Of a DNA stretch of 64,000 nucleotides, positions 17,680 through 28,269 are shown piece by piece (within the stretch, counting starts at the first letter, position 1; every line of letters starts with the position of its first letter). The notes beneath the pieces are model-generated. The model saw only the letters and a list, made by a program, of their open reading frames with translations, ran no database searches and was not told the origin of the DNA. Source of the DNA: Pseudomonas fluorescens (GTDB taxonomy: Bacteria; Pseudomonadota; Gammaproteobacteria; Pseudomonadales; Pseudomonadaceae). The position numbers and the translations under genes were made by a program. The stretch is from contig NZ_LACH01000001.1 of assembly GCF_000968015.1 (NCBI RefSeq), positions 1 to 64,000 of the forward strand. Direction: 5' to 3'.

Positions 17680-17955
17680 TCAGACCAACGCTTTATCGAG
17701 GGCCTTTTCGATTTCCGATTTGATCGTGCCGCTCATGGCCGACATCAACAGGCCAAGTTCGACATCGACCTTGATCGAACTCTCGCCCACATACACCGCG
17801 CCTTTCACACCGGAACGCTTGAGGTTCAGAGTGTCGCCAGACCATTGCGGCTCCAGGCCATATTGATCGGACAGTTTCTGCGCCAACTGGTCGGCCTTCT
17901 CGCGCGCCGCTTCCTTACCCAGGCCGTGGGAACGCTCAACACTAATACGGGCCAT
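17680..17955 (-). CDS. Polyhydroxyalkanoic acid system family protein
   Basis: This 91-residue protein belongs to the PHA_gran_rgn family. It is predicted to be a small beta/alpha fold ([39 protein letters not shown]). It is encoded next to pha genes in many PHA producers and is thought to be granule-associated or structural, but no reaction is assigned. It is divergent from ubiE with a 155-base gap. Confidence 0.82.
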   Translation of the reverse strand: MARISVERSHGLGKEAAREKADQLAQKLSDQYGLEPQWSGDTLNLKRSGVKGAVYVGESSIKVDVELGLLMSAMSGTIKSEIEKALDKALV

Positions 17956-18110
17956 CGAATGACTCCTGCTTTATGAATACTTTCCTGAAGCATCTTGACC
18001 GCTACTGCGGCAAAACGTCCCGGTGGTTACCTATCTTACCTGCAGCCTTGCCAAGACAAAGCAGGCCACCGGGATTAGAATGTCCCGCATTCTATTTTGG
18101 TGACAGCGAT

Positions 18111-18881
18111 ATGACTGATCAGCGCAAAGGCAGCGATGCCGAACCCACCACTCACTTCGGCTTCAAAAACGTTCCGGAAAGCCAGAAAGCGGAAAAAGTC
18201 GCTGAAGTTTTCCACTCGGTAGCCGCCAAGTATGACTTGATGAACGACCTCCTGTCGGGCGGCATGCACCGTCTGTGGAAGCGTTTCGCGATCGAGCTGT
18301 CGGGCGTTCGCACCGGTAACCGAGTGCTGGACATCGCTGGCGGTACCGGCGACCTGACCAAGAAGTTCTCGCACCTCGTTGGCCCGACCGGCCAGGTCGT
18401 GTTGGCTGACATCAACGAATCCATGCTCAAGGTCGGTCGTGACCGCCTGCTGGATCTGGGTGTGGCCGGCAACGTCGAATTCGTTCAGGCCGACGCTGAA
18501 AAGCTGCCGTTCCCGGACAACCATTTCGACTGCGTGACCATCGCTTTCGGCCTGCGCAACGTTACGCATAAAGAAGACGCCCTGCGTTCGATGCTGCGCG
18601 TGCTGAAACCGGGCGGCCGTTTGCTGGTGCTGGAGTTCTCCAAGCCAACCAACGCGCTGATGTCCAAAGCCTACGACGCCTACTCGTTCGCCTTCATGCC
18701 GCTGATGGGCAAGCTGATCACCAACGACTCGGAAAGCTATCGCTACCTGGCCGAATCGATCCGCATGCACCCGAATCAGGAAACCTTGAAGTCGATGATG
18801 GTCGAGGCCGGTTTCGACCGCGTGACCTACCACAACATGACCGCAGGCATCGTCGCCCTGCACCGCGGCATCAAACCCTGA
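18111..18881 (+). CDS. ubiE: Ubiquinone/menaquinone C-methyltransferase
   Basis: This 256-residue SAM-dependent enzyme performs the C-methylation of the benzoquinol ring in ubiquinone synthesis. The start at 18111 (MTDQRKGS) is the family-like one; the longer reading frame upstream would add 46 residues. Motif I is [15 protein letters not shown] and the UbiE signature is [18 protein letters not shown]. It overlaps ubiJ by TGATG, so ubiE-ubiJ-ubiB are translationally coupled. A TAGAAT hexamer in the upstream gap may be the promoter. Confidence 0.96.
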   Translation: MTDQRKGSDAEPTTHFGFKNVPESQKAEKVAEVFHSVAAKYDLMNDLLSGGMHRLWKRFAIELSGVRTGNRVLDIAGGTGDLTKKFSHLVGPTGQVVLADINESMLKVGRDRLLDLGVAGNVEFVQADAEKLPFPDNHFDCVTIAFGLRNVTHKEDALRSMLRVLKPGGRLLVLEFSKPTNALMSKAYDAYSFAFMPLMGKLITNDSESYRYLAESIRMHPNQETLKSMMVEAGFDRVTYHNMTAGIVALHRGIKP

Positions 18882-19504
18882 TGTTGCTGGCCGGCCTGCT
18901 CGCCAGCGTTGAACTCGGTCTGAACCGGGTGCTGCGTCTCGACAGCACGGCGTTGCCGCGGCTGGCGCATTTGAGTGGCAAGGTGATTGCCGTCGATTGC
19001 CGCAGCCCGGCGCTGCAAGTGTTCATCCTGCCCAGCGAAGAAGGCTTGATGCTGGCTTCCCACTGGGAAACCGGTGCCGACTGCACCTTGCGTGCACCGG
19101 CCTCCAGCCTGTTGAAACTGGCCATGAGCAAGGACAAGACTTCGGTCTTGCATGCTCCTGAAGTCGAACTCGACGGCGACAGCGGCGTGCTGCTGGAACT
19201 GGCGGCGATCCTTCAGGACCTTGAGCTGGACTGGGAGTATGAACTCTCGCGCTGGCTGGGACCGGTCGCCACGCAACTGGTCGGCGGTCACCTGCGCAGT
19301 CGCGCACGCTGGTATCAGCAAGGGTTCGCCAGCCTGAACCAGAATCTTGGCGAGTACCTGGCCGAAGAATCGCGCGCCCTTGTCGGTCAGCGCGAAGCCG
19401 AAGCCCGTTTCAGTGAACTGGACCAGATCAAGCTCGATCTGGAACGTCTCGAGGCGCGCTTCGAGCGCCTTTCCCGATCCCTCGACCCAAGCGATAACGC
19501 ATGA
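18881..19504 (+). CDS. ubiJ: Ubiquinone biosynthesis accessory factor (SCP2 domain)
   Basis: This 207-residue protein has an N-terminal SCP2-type lipid-binding domain (about residues 15-115) and a C-terminal coiled coil ([25 protein letters not shown]). UbiJ is known to work with UbiK and the Ubi metabolon, presenting hydrophobic intermediates to the enzymes. It overlaps ubiE and ubiB by a few bases at each end. It has no enzyme motif. Confidence 0.92.
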   Translation: MLLAGLLASVELGLNRVLRLDSTALPRLAHLSGKVIAVDCRSPALQVFILPSEEGLMLASHWETGADCTLRAPASSLLKLAMSKDKTSVLHAPEVELDGDSGVLLELAAILQDLELDWEYELSRWLGPVATQLVGGHLRSRARWYQQGFASLNQNLGEYLAEESRALVGQREAEARFSELDQIKLDLERLEARFERLSRSLDPSDNA

Positions 19505-21105
19505 AGCTGCTTGCCGTCCGCCGTTTGTTGCGCATCCAGCGCGTTGTGATTCGCTACCGCCTCGATGATCTGTTGTTCGCCCTGCCACTGCCGTGGTTTC
19601 TGCTGGCGCTGCGCTACGCCTTGCCGTGGCGCTGGTTCCCGCGCAAGACGCTGGACCTGAGCCGTGGCGCGCGATTGCGTCTGGCGTTGCAGGACCTTGG
19701 GCCGATTTTCATCAAGTTCGGGCAAATCCTGTCCACCCGCCGCGACTTGCTGCCGGAAGACATCGCCGATGAGCTGATGAAGCTGCAGGACCGCGTGCCG
19801 CCGTTCGACTCGCAAGTGTCGGTCAATCTGATCGAAGAACAGCTCGGCAAAAAGATCAGCGAAGTCTTCAGCCGCTTCGACGTCGAACCGCTGGCCTCGG
19901 CCTCGGTGGCGCAAGTGCATGCCGCGCAGCTGAAAACCGGTGAAGAAGTGGTGGTCAAGGTCATCCGCCCGGGCCTCAAGCCGATCATCGCGCAGGACCT
20001 GGCGTGGCTGTTCATCCTCGCCCGCGCCGCCGAAAAGCTCTCGGCCGACGCGCGCCTGCTGCACCCGGTGGACGTGGTCCAGGACTACGAAAAAACCATC
20101 TACGACGAACTCGACCTGCTGCGTGAGGCGGCCAACGCCAGCCAGTTGCGGCGCAACTTCGACGGTTCGCCGCTGCTCTACGTGCCGCAAGTCTATTGGG
20201 ACTGGTGCCGGCCGAAAGTGCTGGTGATGGAGCGCATCTACGGCATTCAGGTCACCGACCTTACGACCCTGGCCGATCAGCGCACCGACATGAAAATGCT
20301 CGCCGAGCGCGGCGTCGAGATTTTCTTCACCCAAGTGTTCCGCGACAGCTTCTTCCATGCCGACATGCACCCCGGCAACATCTTCGTCAGCACCGTTAAC
20401 CCGTGGAGCCCGCAGTACATTGCGATCGACTGCGGCATCGTCGGTAGCCTGACCCCGGAAGACCAGGATTATCTGGCGCGCAACCTGTTCGCGTTCTTCA
20501 AGCGTGATTACCGTCGCGTCGCGCAGCTGCACATCGACTCAGGCTGGGTGCCGGCGGAAACCAAACTCAACGAATTCGAGGCGGCGATCCGCACCGTGTG
20601 CGAGCCGATCTTCGAAAAACCGTTAAAAGATATTTCCTTCGGTCAGGTGCTGATGCGCCTGTTCCAGACCGCCCGGCGCTTCAACATGGAAGTCCAGCCG
20701 CAGCTCGTTTTGCTGCAAAAAACCCTGCTGAACATCGAGGGCCTGGGCCGTCAGTTGTACCCGGACCTCGATTTGTGGAACACCGCCCAGCCGTTCCTCG
20801 AACGCTGGATGCGCGAGCGTGTCAGCCCCAAAGCCTTGATCGGCAACGTGCAGAGCCAGTTCGAACAGCTGCCGCACCTGGCCAACATGGCCCGCGACCT
20901 GCTCGAGCGCATGTCCCAGCCTCATGCCTACGACCCGCCGCCACCGTGGCACCGCCGCAAGGACGATTGGCTACTGCGACTGCTCGGCTGTGCGCACCTG
21001 GCCGGCGGCACCATACTCGCTGCCGGTGGGCCGCTGAACGAACTGGGTCATTGGCCGGCCGGGATCATGGTGGCCGTCGGCTTGTATCTGGTCGTTCGCC
21101 GATAG
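19501..21105 (+). CDS. ubiB: UbiB, ABC1/ADCK-type atypical kinase for ubiquinone synthesis
   Basis: This 534-residue protein has the KxGQ motif ([18 protein letters not shown]), the AAAS-like region [11 protein letters not shown], the catalytic-loop-like [10 protein letters not shown] and the DCG motif (IDCGIVG). Two C-terminal transmembrane helices (about 490-533) anchor it to the inner membrane. UbiB is needed for the late hydroxylation steps of ubiquinone synthesis. It starts 4 bases inside ubiJ (ATGA overlap). Confidence 0.95.
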   Translation: MKLLAVRRLLRIQRVVIRYRLDDLLFALPLPWFLLALRYALPWRWFPRKTLDLSRGARLRLALQDLGPIFIKFGQILSTRRDLLPEDIADELMKLQDRVPPFDSQVSVNLIEEQLGKKISEVFSRFDVEPLASASVAQVHAAQLKTGEEVVVKVIRPGLKPIIAQDLAWLFILARAAEKLSADARLLHPVDVVQDYEKTIYDELDLLREAANASQLRRNFDGSPLLYVPQVYWDWCRPKVLVMERIYGIQVTDLTTLADQRTDMKMLAERGVEIFFTQVFRDSFFHADMHPGNIFVSTVNPWSPQYIAIDCGIVGSLTPEDQDYLARNLFAFFKRDYRRVAQLHIDSGWVPAETKLNEFEAAIRTVCEPIFEKPLKDISFGQVLMRLFQTARRFNMEVQPQLVLLQKTLLNIEGLGRQLYPDLDLWNTAQPFLERWMRERVSPKALIGNVQSQFEQLPHLANMARDLLERMSQPHAYDPPPPWHRRKDDWLLRLLGCAHLAGGTILAAGGPLNELGHWPAGIMVAVGLYLVVRR

Positions 21106-21184
21106 CCAGAGCCCCCGCACGCTGGCACACTGTTTCAACGCCTGCCCGACTAATGAAGTGTCGGGCCCGCTGTCGGAGTCGAAG

Positions 21185-21586
21185 ATGAAAAACTGGCTGG
21201 ACGAGATCAAGTGGGACGCAGATGGCCTGGTGCCGGCGATTGCCCAGGATCACAAGACCGGGCGCGTCCTGATGATGGCCTGGATGAACCGTGAAGCGCT
21301 GGAACTGACCGCTGCCGAGAACCGCGCCATTTACTGGTCACGTTCCCGTGGCAAGCTATGGCGCAAGGGCGAAGAGTCCGGTCACGTGCAAAACCTGCAT
21401 GAGATGCGCCTGGACTGTGACGCCGACGTGATCATCCTGATGGTCGAGCAGATCGGCGACATCGCTTGCCATACCGGCCGTCAGAGCTGCTTCTACCGCG
21501 TCTTCGAGAACGGCGACTGGACAACTGTCGACCCGGTGCTCAAAGATCCGCACGCTATCTATTCCTCAGGACACACCCATGAGTGA
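21185..21586 (+). CDS. hisI: Phosphoribosyl-AMP cyclohydrolase
   Basis: This 133-residue enzyme opens the adenine ring of PR-AMP, the third step of histidine synthesis. The ATG at 21185 ([11 protein letters not shown]) fits the family. A longer frame upstream is unlikely. Cysteine and aspartate ligands are seen in [16 protein letters not shown] and [11 protein letters not shown]. The stop overlaps hisE by 8 bases, which suggests coupled synthesis. In enterobacteria the two are fused. Confidence 0.95.
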   Translation: MKNWLDEIKWDADGLVPAIAQDHKTGRVLMMAWMNREALELTAAENRAIYWSRSRGKLWRKGEESGHVQNLHEMRLDCDADVIILMVEQIGDIACHTGRQSCFYRVFENGDWTTVDPVLKDPHAIYSSGHTHE

Positions 21587-21911
21587 CACGCTGACCCGTC
21601 TGGCCGAAGTGCTGGAAGAGCGCAAAGGCGCCGCCGCCGACAGCTCGTATGTCGCCAGCCTGTACCACAAGGGCTTGAACAAGATTCTGGAAAAAGTCGG
21701 CGAAGAGTCGGTCGAAACCATCATTGCCGCCAAGGATGCCGCCATCAGCGGTGACTGCAGCGATGTGATCTACGAAACCGCCGATTTGTGGTTCCACAGC
21801 ATGGTCATGCTCGCCCAACTGGGGCAGCATCCACAGGCTGTACTCGATGAACTGGACCGTCGTTTCGGTCTGTCCGGACACGCCGAGAAAGCCTCGCGTC
21901 CGTCCGCCTGA
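21579..21911 (+). CDS. hisE: Phosphoribosyl-ATP pyrophosphatase
   Basis: This 110-residue all-helical MazG-like enzyme removes pyrophosphate from PR-ATP, the second step of histidine synthesis. The metal-binding helix [16 protein letters not shown] and the following [13 protein letters not shown] match the family. It is overlapped by hisI and followed closely by tatA. Confidence 0.95.
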   Translation: MSDTLTRLAEVLEERKGAAADSSYVASLYHKGLNKILEKVGEESVETIIAAKDAAISGDCSDVIYETADLWFHSMVMLAQLGQHPQAVLDELDRRFGLSGHAEKASRPSA

Positions 21912-21936
21912 ACAACTATTAGAGAGGAGCAGCGAC

Positions 21937-22209
21937 ATGGGCATTTTTGACTGGAAACACTGGATCGTCATCCTGGTTGTTGTCGTGCTGGTGTTCGGCA
22001 CCAAGAAACTGAAAAACCTGGGCACTGACGTGGGTGAGTCGATCAAGGGCTTCAAAAAAGCCATGAACGATGACGAAAAACCGGCCGATCCGACCGCAAC
22101 GCCGTCCCAACCGGTACCACCGGTTCAGCCGCAGAACTCGGTGAACCAGCCGCACACCATCGACGTGCAGGCGCAAAAAGTCGAAGAGCCGATCCGCAAA
22201 GACGTGTGA
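21937..22209 (+). CDS. tatA: Twin-arginine translocase subunit TatA
   Basis: The protein is 90 residues from the ATG at 21937, preceded by AGAGAGGAGC. One N-terminal membrane helix ([20 protein letters not shown]) is followed by an amphipathic helix ([15 protein letters not shown]) and a flexible acidic/proline tail. It oligomerises to form the pore for folded Tat substrates. First gene of tatABC. Confidence 0.95.
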   Translation: MGIFDWKHWIVILVVVVLVFGTKKLKNLGTDVGESIKGFKKAMNDDEKPADPTATPSQPVPPVQPQNSVNQPHTIDVQAQKVEEPIRKDV

Positions 22210-22219
22210 GCACTGACTA

Positions 22220-22663
22220 ATGTTTGGTATCAGCTTCTCTGAACTGCTGCTCGTCGGCCTCGTGGCCCTGCTAGTGCTGGGCCCCGAGCGTCTGCCGGGT
22301 GCTGCGCGCACCGCCGGCCTGTGGGTCGGCCGTCTGAAGCGCAGCTTCAACGCGATCAAACAGGAAGTTGAACGTGAAATCGGTGCCGACGAGATTCGTC
22401 GGCAGCTGCACAACGAGCACATTCTGTCGCTGGAGCAGGAGGCGCGGAAGATTTTCACGCCGACTCAGCAGGAGGCTACACCGGTTCAGCCGGTTGAACC
22501 CGTGGCAGAGCAGACGATTCTTGCTCCCGCCGCTGCGCCTGTTGCAGTGGCTGCGGAACCTGCGCCCGTTGTTGCAGCGCCCCCGGTTGAACCTGTTACG
22601 CCTGCGGCTGCGCCTGTTGCGTCGGCCCCTCATGACCCAACACTGCCGCCGCGAGCCCCATGA
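22220..22663 (+). CDS. tatB: Twin-arginine translocase subunit TatB
   Basis: The protein is 147 residues. The membrane helix with the conserved [28 protein letters not shown] is characteristic. An amphipathic helix follows, then a long alanine/proline/valine-rich tail (about residues 80-147). TatB forms the Tat substrate receptor with TatC. It overlaps tatC by 4 bases. Confidence 0.95.
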   Translation: MFGISFSELLLVGLVALLVLGPERLPGAARTAGLWVGRLKRSFNAIKQEVEREIGADEIRRQLHNEHILSLEQEARKIFTPTQQEATPVQPVEPVAEQTILAPAAAPVAVAAEPAPVVAAPPVEPVTPAAAPVASAPHDPTLPPRAP

Positions 22664-23454
22664 GCGATCTCCCAGAAAACGACCAGCACATGCCGCTGGT
22701 TTCGCACCTCACCGAGTTGCGTACCCGCCTGCTGCGCTGCGTAGCGGCGATATTCATCATCTTCGCCGGGTTGTTTGCCTTCACCCAGCAGATCTACACC
22801 TTCGTCTCCACGCCGCTGCGCCAATACCTGCCGGTAGGCGCGACGATGATCGCCACCGACGTGTCATCGCCGTTCCTGACGCCGCTCAAGCTGACCATGA
22901 TGGTCTCGCTGTTCCTGGCCATCCCGGTGATCCTGCATCAGATTTGGGGCTTTATCGCACCGGGCCTGTACAAGCATGAAAAACGCATCGCCGTACCCTT
23001 GCTGGTATCGAGCATCATGCTGTTCTATGCCGGCATGGCGTTCGCCTATTACCTGGTGTTCCCGCTGATCTTCAAGTTCTTCGCCGCAGCCACCCCGGCC
23101 GGCGTGGAAATGATGACCGACATCAGCAGCTACCTCGACTTCGTCATGACGCTGTTCTTCGCTTTCGGCGTGGCGTTCGAGATCCCCGTAGCCGTGGTGC
23201 TGCTGGTGTGGATCGGCGTGGTCGACGTCAAATACCTGAAGAAGATCCGCCCGTACGTGGTCATCGGCTGCTTCGTGGTCGGCATGATCCTGACGCCACC
23301 GGACATCTTCTCGCAGACGCTGCTGGCCGTGCCGATGTGGCTGCTGTTCGAGATTGGCATCCTGTTCGGCGGCCTGATCAGCAAACGCGGCGAACATCCG
23401 GACGACCAGCAGGCCGACGATCACAACGACCAGCCGCCAGCGACCCAACCGTGA
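22660..23454 (+). CDS. tatC: Twin-arginine translocase subunit TatC
   Basis: The 264-residue core Tat receptor has six predicted membrane segments. The N-terminal cytoplasmic [11 protein letters not shown] and the first-loop Pro/Glu residues that recognise the twin-arginine motif are present. The C-terminal hydrophilic tail ([17 protein letters not shown]) is longer than in E. coli. It overlaps rsmE by 4 bases. Confidence 0.95.
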   Translation: MSDLPENDQHMPLVSHLTELRTRLLRCVAAIFIIFAGLFAFTQQIYTFVSTPLRQYLPVGATMIATDVSSPFLTPLKLTMMVSLFLAIPVILHQIWGFIAPGLYKHEKRIAVPLLVSSIMLFYAGMAFAYYLVFPLIFKFFAAATPAGVEMMTDISSYLDFVMTLFFAFGVAFEIPVAVVLLVWIGVVDVKYLKKIRPYVVIGCFVVGMILTPPDIFSQTLLAVPMWLLFEIGILFGGLISKRGEHPDDQQADDHNDQPPATQP

Positions 23455-24158
23455 ACCTGTTGCTCCTCGAAGAAGCCGATTTCATTGCGGCTGACCGGGT
23501 GATCCTGCGCGATCGCCGGTTGACGCACATGCAGGAAGTCCATCGCTGTGTCGTCGGCGACAGCATGCGGGTCGGGCGTATCGGCGGGCTGATGGGCTCG
23601 GCCGAAGTGCTGCGCCTGGACGCCGATGAGGCCGAACTGCGCGTCACCCTCGACCAGCCACCACCGGCCAAGCTGCCGCTGACCCTGGTGTTGGCGCTGC
23701 CACGACCGAAAATGCTGCGTAGGGTGTTTCAGACCGTGGCGGCCATGGGTGTGCCACGAATCATTCTGGTGAACAGCTATCGCGTCGAGAAGAGCTTCTG
23801 GCAAACCCCGTTCCTGGAGCCCGAGGCGATTCGCGAGCAGTTGATTCTCGGCCTCGAACAGGCCCGGGACAGCGTGCTGCCGGAAATCGTCATTGAAAAA
23901 CGCTTCAAGCCGTTCGTCGAGGATCGTCTGCCGGCGATCACCGAGGGCACCCTCGGCCTGGTCGGCCACCCCGGAAATTATCCACCCTGCCCTCGCGGCC
24001 TGGACGAACCGGTGACACTGGCCATCGGTCCAGAAGGTGGCTGGATTCCTTACGAAATCGACCTGCTCGGCAAGGCCAGCCTGCAACCGGTGCAGCTCGG
24101 CGACCGCATCCTGCGGGTCGAAACCGCCGTCACTGCGCTGCTCGCACGCCTCTTCTAA
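23451..24158 (+). CDS. rsmE: 16S rRNA m3U1498 methyltransferase
   Basis: This 235-residue SPOUT-family enzyme methylates N3 of U1498 in 16S rRNA. Start is GTG at 23451 within the tatC stop (GTGA). Family motifs are [20 protein letters not shown], the knot loop [16 protein letters not shown] and [17 protein letters not shown] at the C terminus. An N-terminal PUA-like domain precedes the knot. It is co-transcribed with tatABC. Confidence 0.93.
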   Translation: MNLLLLEEADFIAADRVILRDRRLTHMQEVHRCVVGDSMRVGRIGGLMGSAEVLRLDADEAELRVTLDQPPPAKLPLTLVLALPRPKMLRRVFQTVAAMGVPRIILVNSYRVEKSFWQTPFLEPEAIREQLILGLEQARDSVLPEIVIEKRFKPFVEDRLPAITEGTLGLVGHPGNYPPCPRGLDEPVTLAIGPEGGWIPYEIDLLGKASLQPVQLGDRILRVETAVTALLARLF

Positions 24159-24174
24159 ACCCAGACACTATCCC

Positions 24175-24280
24175 TGTGGGAGCGAGCTTGCTCCGGGCGG
24201 CGATCCGACGATGGCGGACTGCCAGTTAACCCATGCGTTGACTGACCCACCGCTATCACGAGCAAGCTCGCTCCCACAGG
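24175..24280. repeat. REP doublet with one variant arm before the chemoreceptor gene
   Basis: The left arm is TGTGGGAGCGAGCTTGCTCC followed by GGGCGGCGATCCGACGATGG, a variant tail. The right arm is ATCACGAGCAAGCTCGCTCC. The spacer has CGTTGACTGACCCACCGC. Confidence 0.85.
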
Positions 24281-24311
24281 AAAATTCGTCGCCCCAACCA
24301 ATGTGTGCGCC

Positions 24312-24338
24312 TACAGGTTCCCGCCCGCCAGCCGATAC
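24312..24338 (+). promoter_or_regulatory. Sigma-28 (FliA) promoter candidate for the HBM chemoreceptor
   Basis: TACAGGTT, an 11-base spacer and GCCGATAC compare well with the sigma-28 consensus TAAAGTTT-N11-GCCGATAA (6/8 and 7/8). It lies 41 bases before the ATG, so the receptor gene would be expressed with the flagellar regulon. Confidence 0.6.
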
Positions 24339-24379
24339 AGTCCCCATAAAACCAACGAATGGTTCGAGGGAGTTGCAGC

Positions 24380-26296
24380 ATGTACCGATGGCTAGCCGAG
24401 AAACTGGGGAACGTCAGCGTCAACCGCAAACTGGGTGTCGGCTTCGGTCTGGTGCTGCTGCTTACCTTGTTGATCACCTTCACCGGCTGGACCGGCCTGA
24501 GCGGCGTGATGAGTCGCGGCGATAAGCTGGGGTTTATTGCCAGCCTTAATGACCTGACCAAAGACCTGCGCCTGGCCCGTCTGGATTACGAAATGCGTCG
24601 CGGCGAACAAGGCCCCGGTGCGGTCAACGATCTGCTCGGCCAACTCGATACCGGCCTGAAAACCGCGCGCACGTTGATCGAACAACCGGCCGACGTGGCC
24701 ATGATCGACCAGCAACTGGCCGCCGTCAGTGAGTACAAACAAGCCTTCACGGCCATGACCCAGGCTGGTGCCACCCGCGAAGACGCCCGCGGCAAACTCG
24801 GCGCCACCGCCGACAACGCAGTGGCCCGTGTTGCCGAAGTTGAAAAATCCATGCTGCAAGGTGACAGCGTCGCCGATTTCAACAGCGTGATCGACCTGAG
24901 CAAACTGATCCAGCAAGCGCGCTTCCAGGTTCGCGGTTATACCTACAGCGGTAAAACCGAGGCCGAGAAACCTGCTCTCGACGCCATCGACAACGCGCTG
25001 AAAAACCTCGAAAGCCTGCCTTCCAAACTGCCTGAACAGCACATCGCCAACCTGCAGCAAGCGACGGATTCGTTAAAAGCCTACCGCGCCGCCGTCAGCC
25101 AGTTCCGCGACTCTCAGGTCGCCAGCGCCGCAGCCCTCCAACGCATGGCCGATCAAGGCCAGATCCTGCGCGACACCAGCAAAAAACTCACCGTGTCGCA
25201 AACCATCGTCCGAGACACCGACGCCGCGCACGCCAAAAACCTGCTGCTGCTGGCCACCGTCCTGGCGCTCGCCTTTGGCATGCTTGCCGCGTGGGCCATC
25301 ACTCGCCAGATTGTGATTCCCCTGAGCCAGACCCTCAAAGTAGCGGAGCGCGTTGCTGCCGGCGACCTGACCCAAAACCTTATCTCTGAACGTCAGGATG
25401 AACTCGGTCAGCTACAGCGTGCCATGCAGAGCATGACCCTGGGCCTGCGCGCGTTGATCGGCGGCATCAGTGACGGCGTCACGCAAATCGCCAATGCCGC
25501 CGAAGAACTGTCGGCCGTCACTGAGCAGACCCGCGCCGGGGTCAACAGCCAGAAAGTCGAGACCGACCAGGTGGCCACCGCCATGAACGAAATGACCGCC
25601 ACCGTTCAGGAAGTCGCGCGTAACGCCGAAGAAGCCTCCGAAGCCGCCGTCGCCGCTGACCAGCAGGCCCGCGAAGGTGACAAAGTGGTCGGCGAAGCCA
25701 TCGCCCAGATCGAGCGTCTGGCCAAAGAAGTCGGCAACTCCACCGAGGCCATGGGTCATCTCAAACGCGAAAGCGACAAGATCGGCAGCGTGCTCGACGT
25801 GATCAAATCCGTGGCTCAGCAAACCAACCTGCTGGCCCTCAACGCCGCCATCGAGGCCGCGCGTGCCGGTGAGGCTGGGCGCGGTTTTGCGGTAGTCGCC
25901 GACGAAGTCCGCAGCCTCGCTCAGCGCACCCAGAAGTCCACTGAAGAAATTGAAGAGTTGATCGTCGGCCTGCAAACGGGCACCCAGCAAGTGGCGACCA
26001 TCATGGACAACAGCCGCAGCCTGACCGACAGCAGCGTCGAACTGACCCGCCGCGCCGGTGGCTCGCTGGAAAGCATCACCCGCACCGTGTCGGCGATTCA
26101 GTCGATGAACCAGCAGATCGCTGCCGCTGCCGAGCAACAGACGGCCGTGGCTGAGGAGATCAACCGTAGCGTGCTGAACGTGCGCGACGTGTCCGAACAG
26201 ACCTCGGCCGCCAGTGAAGAGACCGCAGCGTCTAGCGTTGAGCTGGCACGGTTGGGGACGCACCTGCAGATGCTGGTGGGACGGTTCAAGGTTTGA
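24380..26296 (+). CDS. Methyl-accepting chemotaxis protein with HBM-type sensor (McpQ/McpK-like)
   Basis: The 638-residue receptor starts at the ATG 24380. One membrane helix (about 20-42) is followed by an all-helical periplasmic domain of about 240 residues ([31 protein letters not shown]...), a second membrane helix (about 280-300), a HAMP domain and a signalling domain with the hairpin tip [20 protein letters not shown]. The helical bimodular shape and the position between rsmE and an ABC transporter match P. putida McpQ (citrate) and P. aeruginosa McpK (2-oxoglutarate). The ligand here is inferred, not shown. Confidence 0.88.
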   Translation: MYRWLAEKLGNVSVNRKLGVGFGLVLLLTLLITFTGWTGLSGVMSRGDKLGFIASLNDLTKDLRLARLDYEMRRGEQGPGAVNDLLGQLDTGLKTARTLIEQPADVAMIDQQLAAVSEYKQAFTAMTQAGATREDARGKLGATADNAVARVAEVEKSMLQGDSVADFNSVIDLSKLIQQARFQVRGYTYSGKTEAEKPALDAIDNALKNLESLPSKLPEQHIANLQQATDSLKAYRAAVSQFRDSQVASAAALQRMADQGQILRDTSKKLTVSQTIVRDTDAAHAKNLLLLATVLALAFGMLAAWAITRQIVIPLSQTLKVAERVAAGDLTQNLISERQDELGQLQRAMQSMTLGLRALIGGISDGVTQIANAAEELSAVTEQTRAGVNSQKVETDQVATAMNEMTATVQEVARNAEEASEAAVAADQQAREGDKVVGEAIAQIERLAKEVGNSTEAMGHLKRESDKIGSVLDVIKSVAQQTNLLALNAAIEAARAGEAGRGFAVVADEVRSLAQRTQKSTEEIEELIVGLQTGTQQVATIMDNSRSLTDSSVELTRRAGGSLESITRTVSAIQSMNQQIAAAAEQQTAVAEEINRSVLNVRDVSEQTSAASEETAASSVELARLGTHLQMLVGRFKV

Positions 26297-26339
26297 GGTG
26301 ATGCGAGGGCCTCGGTTCGCTTGGGACCGAGGTGAAGCG

Positions 26340-26432
26340 ATCGCGAGCAGGCTCACTCCCACAGGGGGCAGGTGTCAGACACAAATTTTGTGTGCTCCAC
26401 CGACCAATGTGGGAGTGAGCCTGCTCGCGATT
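26340..26432. repeat. REP doublet with GACACAAATTTTGTG spacer
   Basis: ATCGCGAGCAGGCTCACTCC and GGGAGTGAGCCTGCTCGCGA flank a spacer carrying a near-palindrome ACACAAATTTTGTGT. The same core, in reverse, is in the doublet at 57105. Confidence 0.88.
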
Positions 26433-26453
26433 GCGGTCTAACAGGCGCTGAAG

Positions 26454-27188
26454 TTAGAGAACCTGGCGCAAGAAGGCCTGAGCCCGCGGATCCTTCGGTG
26501 CATCGAAGAATTCGGCCGGTGAAGCGTCCTCCAGCAATTTGCCGTGATCGAAGAACAGCACCCGATCCGCCACTTCCCGGGCGAAACCCATTTCGTGGGT
26601 GACGCAAACCATGGTCATGCCTTCCACCGCCAAGGTTTTCATCACGTCCAGCACCTCGCCGACCATTTCCGGGTCGAGCGCCGAGGTCGGCTCATCGAAC
26701 AGCATGACCTTCGGCTCCATGGCCAATGCCCGGGCGATGGCCACGCGCTGTTGCTGACCGCCGGACAGTCGCGACGGAAACTCGTTGGCCTTCTGCGCAA
26801 TACCGACCTTTTCCAGCAACGCCAAGGCCTTGGCCTCGCGCTCCTTCTTGCCACGCTTGCGCACGACTTTCTGGGCCAGGCAGAGGTTTTCCAGCACGGT
26901 CATGTGCGGGAACAGGTTGAAATGCTGGAATACCATGCCGACTTCACGGCGGTAGGCATTCACATCGGTTTTCGGGTCGGCCAGTTGCAAGCCGTCGATA
27001 CTCACCGAGCCCGAATCGAACTCTTCCAGGCCGTTGAGGCAGCGCAGGAAGGTCGACTTGCCGGAACCGGACGGGCCGATCACCACCAGCACTTCGCCCT
27101 TGGCCACGTGCGTCGAAACGTTGTCCACCGCGCGAACCACGTGGCCGCGGGTGTCGAAAACTTTTACCAGATCGCGAACTTCAATCAC
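26454..27188 (-). CDS. Polar amino acid ABC transporter ATPase
   Basis: The protein is 244 residues from the GTG at 27188, which overlaps the permease stop. A TTG 21 bases upstream is also in frame. Walker A is GPSGSGKST, the signature is [15 protein letters not shown] and Walker B is [14 protein letters not shown], with the H-loop VTHEMGFA. It belongs to the GlnQ/HisP family. It powers uptake with the permease and binding protein encoded upstream. Substrate not identifiable from sequence. Confidence 0.92.
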   Translation of the reverse strand: MIEVRDLVKVFDTRGHVVRAVDNVSTHVAKGEVLVVIGPSGSGKSTFLRCLNGLEEFDSGSVSIDGLQLADPKTDVNAYRREVGMVFQHFNLFPHMTVLENLCLAQKVVRKRGKKEREAKALALLEKVGIAQKANEFPSRLSGGQQQRVAIARALAMEPKVMLFDEPTSALDPEMVGEVLDVMKTLAVEGMTMVCVTHEMGFAREVADRVLFFDHGKLLEDASPAEFFDAPKDPRAQAFLRQVL

Positions 27189-28140
27189 TTTGCGCGAGCC
27201 TCCGCTCAAGCCGGCTGGCGATTTTCGACAGCGGCAGGTTGATCAACAGGTACAGACCGGCCACGCAGAACAGGATTTCGAACGGCGAGAACGAGGTAGT
27301 GATGACTTCGCGGCCGCTTTTGAGCAGCTCGGTAATGGCGATCACCGACACCAGCGAGGTGTCCTTGACCAGACTGATGAACTGGCCGGCCAGCGGTGGC
27401 AGCACCCTTTTGAACGCTTGCGGCAGCACCACGTGGCGCATCGACTGGCCAGCGCTCAGACCCAGGGAGCGCGCGGCTTCGTTCTGGCCACGGGCGATGG
27501 ATTGCACGCCGGAACGGATGATTTCCGCCACATAAGCGCCAGTGAACAGCGACAGCGCGGCGATCCCGGCGAACTCCCGGGAGAGGTTCATCACCGTGCC
27601 GATGAAGAAGTAGAAAATGAAGATCTGCACCAGCAGCGGCGTACCGCGCACCAGTTCGACGTAGATCGTCGAGAGATCGCGCAAGGTCGGGTTGCTCGAC
27701 AGTCGGCACAGGCCCGTGGCCAGGCCGATCAGCAGACCGAGCACTCCTGAAACCACGGACAACCATAAGGTGGTCCAGAGCCCCCACATCAGCGGTCCGG
27801 CGGCCCAATGGCGAGTCACGCCAATCACGTCGCCTTCAGCCACGTCATCACCTTGGGCGACTTGCAGGCTGTTGTCGTCGACGGTCAGGCGCTGCTCGAC
27901 ACCGGCATCATTGCGCAGGGTGACTTCAGCCTTGTCGCCCTTGCGCACCAGTTCGCTGACGGTGGAGATATCGGCGGCACGCTGGGATTCTTCGGCGTGA
28001 TAGGCGAAGTATTGCGGCACACGGTTCCAGCGCCATTCGTAGGACATCAGCGAGGTGGCGTAATACAACGCGCCAGCCAGGCCGATCAGCACCAGCACGG
28101 TTAACACGTGCCACGGCCATTGGGCTTTTTTCTGTTTCAT
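27181..28140 (-). CDS. Polar amino acid ABC transporter permease
   Basis: The 319-residue inner-membrane permease has the HisMQ-type core ([42 protein letters not shown], the EAA loop) in its C-terminal 220 residues. The N-terminal part has an extra membrane helix and a hydrophilic segment of about 80 residues ([25 protein letters not shown]) that most family members lack. It probably forms a homodimer, as only one permease gene is present. Confidence 0.92.
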   Translation of the reverse strand: MKQKKAQWPWHVLTVLVLIGLAGALYYATSLMSYEWRWNRVPQYFAYHAEESQRAADISTVSELVRKGDKAEVTLRNDAGVEQRLTVDDNSLQVAQGDDVAEGDVIGVTRHWAAGPLMWGLWTTLWLSVVSGVLGLLIGLATGLCRLSSNPTLRDLSTIYVELVRGTPLLVQIFIFYFFIGTVMNLSREFAGIAALSLFTGAYVAEIIRSGVQSIARGQNEAARSLGLSAGQSMRHVVLPQAFKRVLPPLAGQFISLVKDTSLVSVIAITELLKSGREVITTSFSPFEILFCVAGLYLLINLPLSKIASRLERRLAQSD

Positions 28141-28175
28141 TGCAGGTTCCGGATTTGTGTTGCCTTGGAGGCACT

Positions 28176-28240
28176 CATCGCGAGCAGGCTCACTCCTACA
28201 TTGGAATGCGCTCCCCTGTAGGAGTGAGCCTGCTCGCGAT
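28176..28240. repeat. REP doublet inside the ABC transporter operon
   Basis: ATCGCGAGCAGGCTCACTCC and GGAGTGAGCCTGCTCGCGAT face each other across TTGGAATGCGCTCCCC. It lies between the binding-protein and permease genes, where a 3' stem-loop can protect the upstream mRNA and give more binding protein than membrane components. Confidence 0.88.
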
Positions 28241-28269
28241 TGAGGCGACGCGGTCAGTCTGACCGGCGC

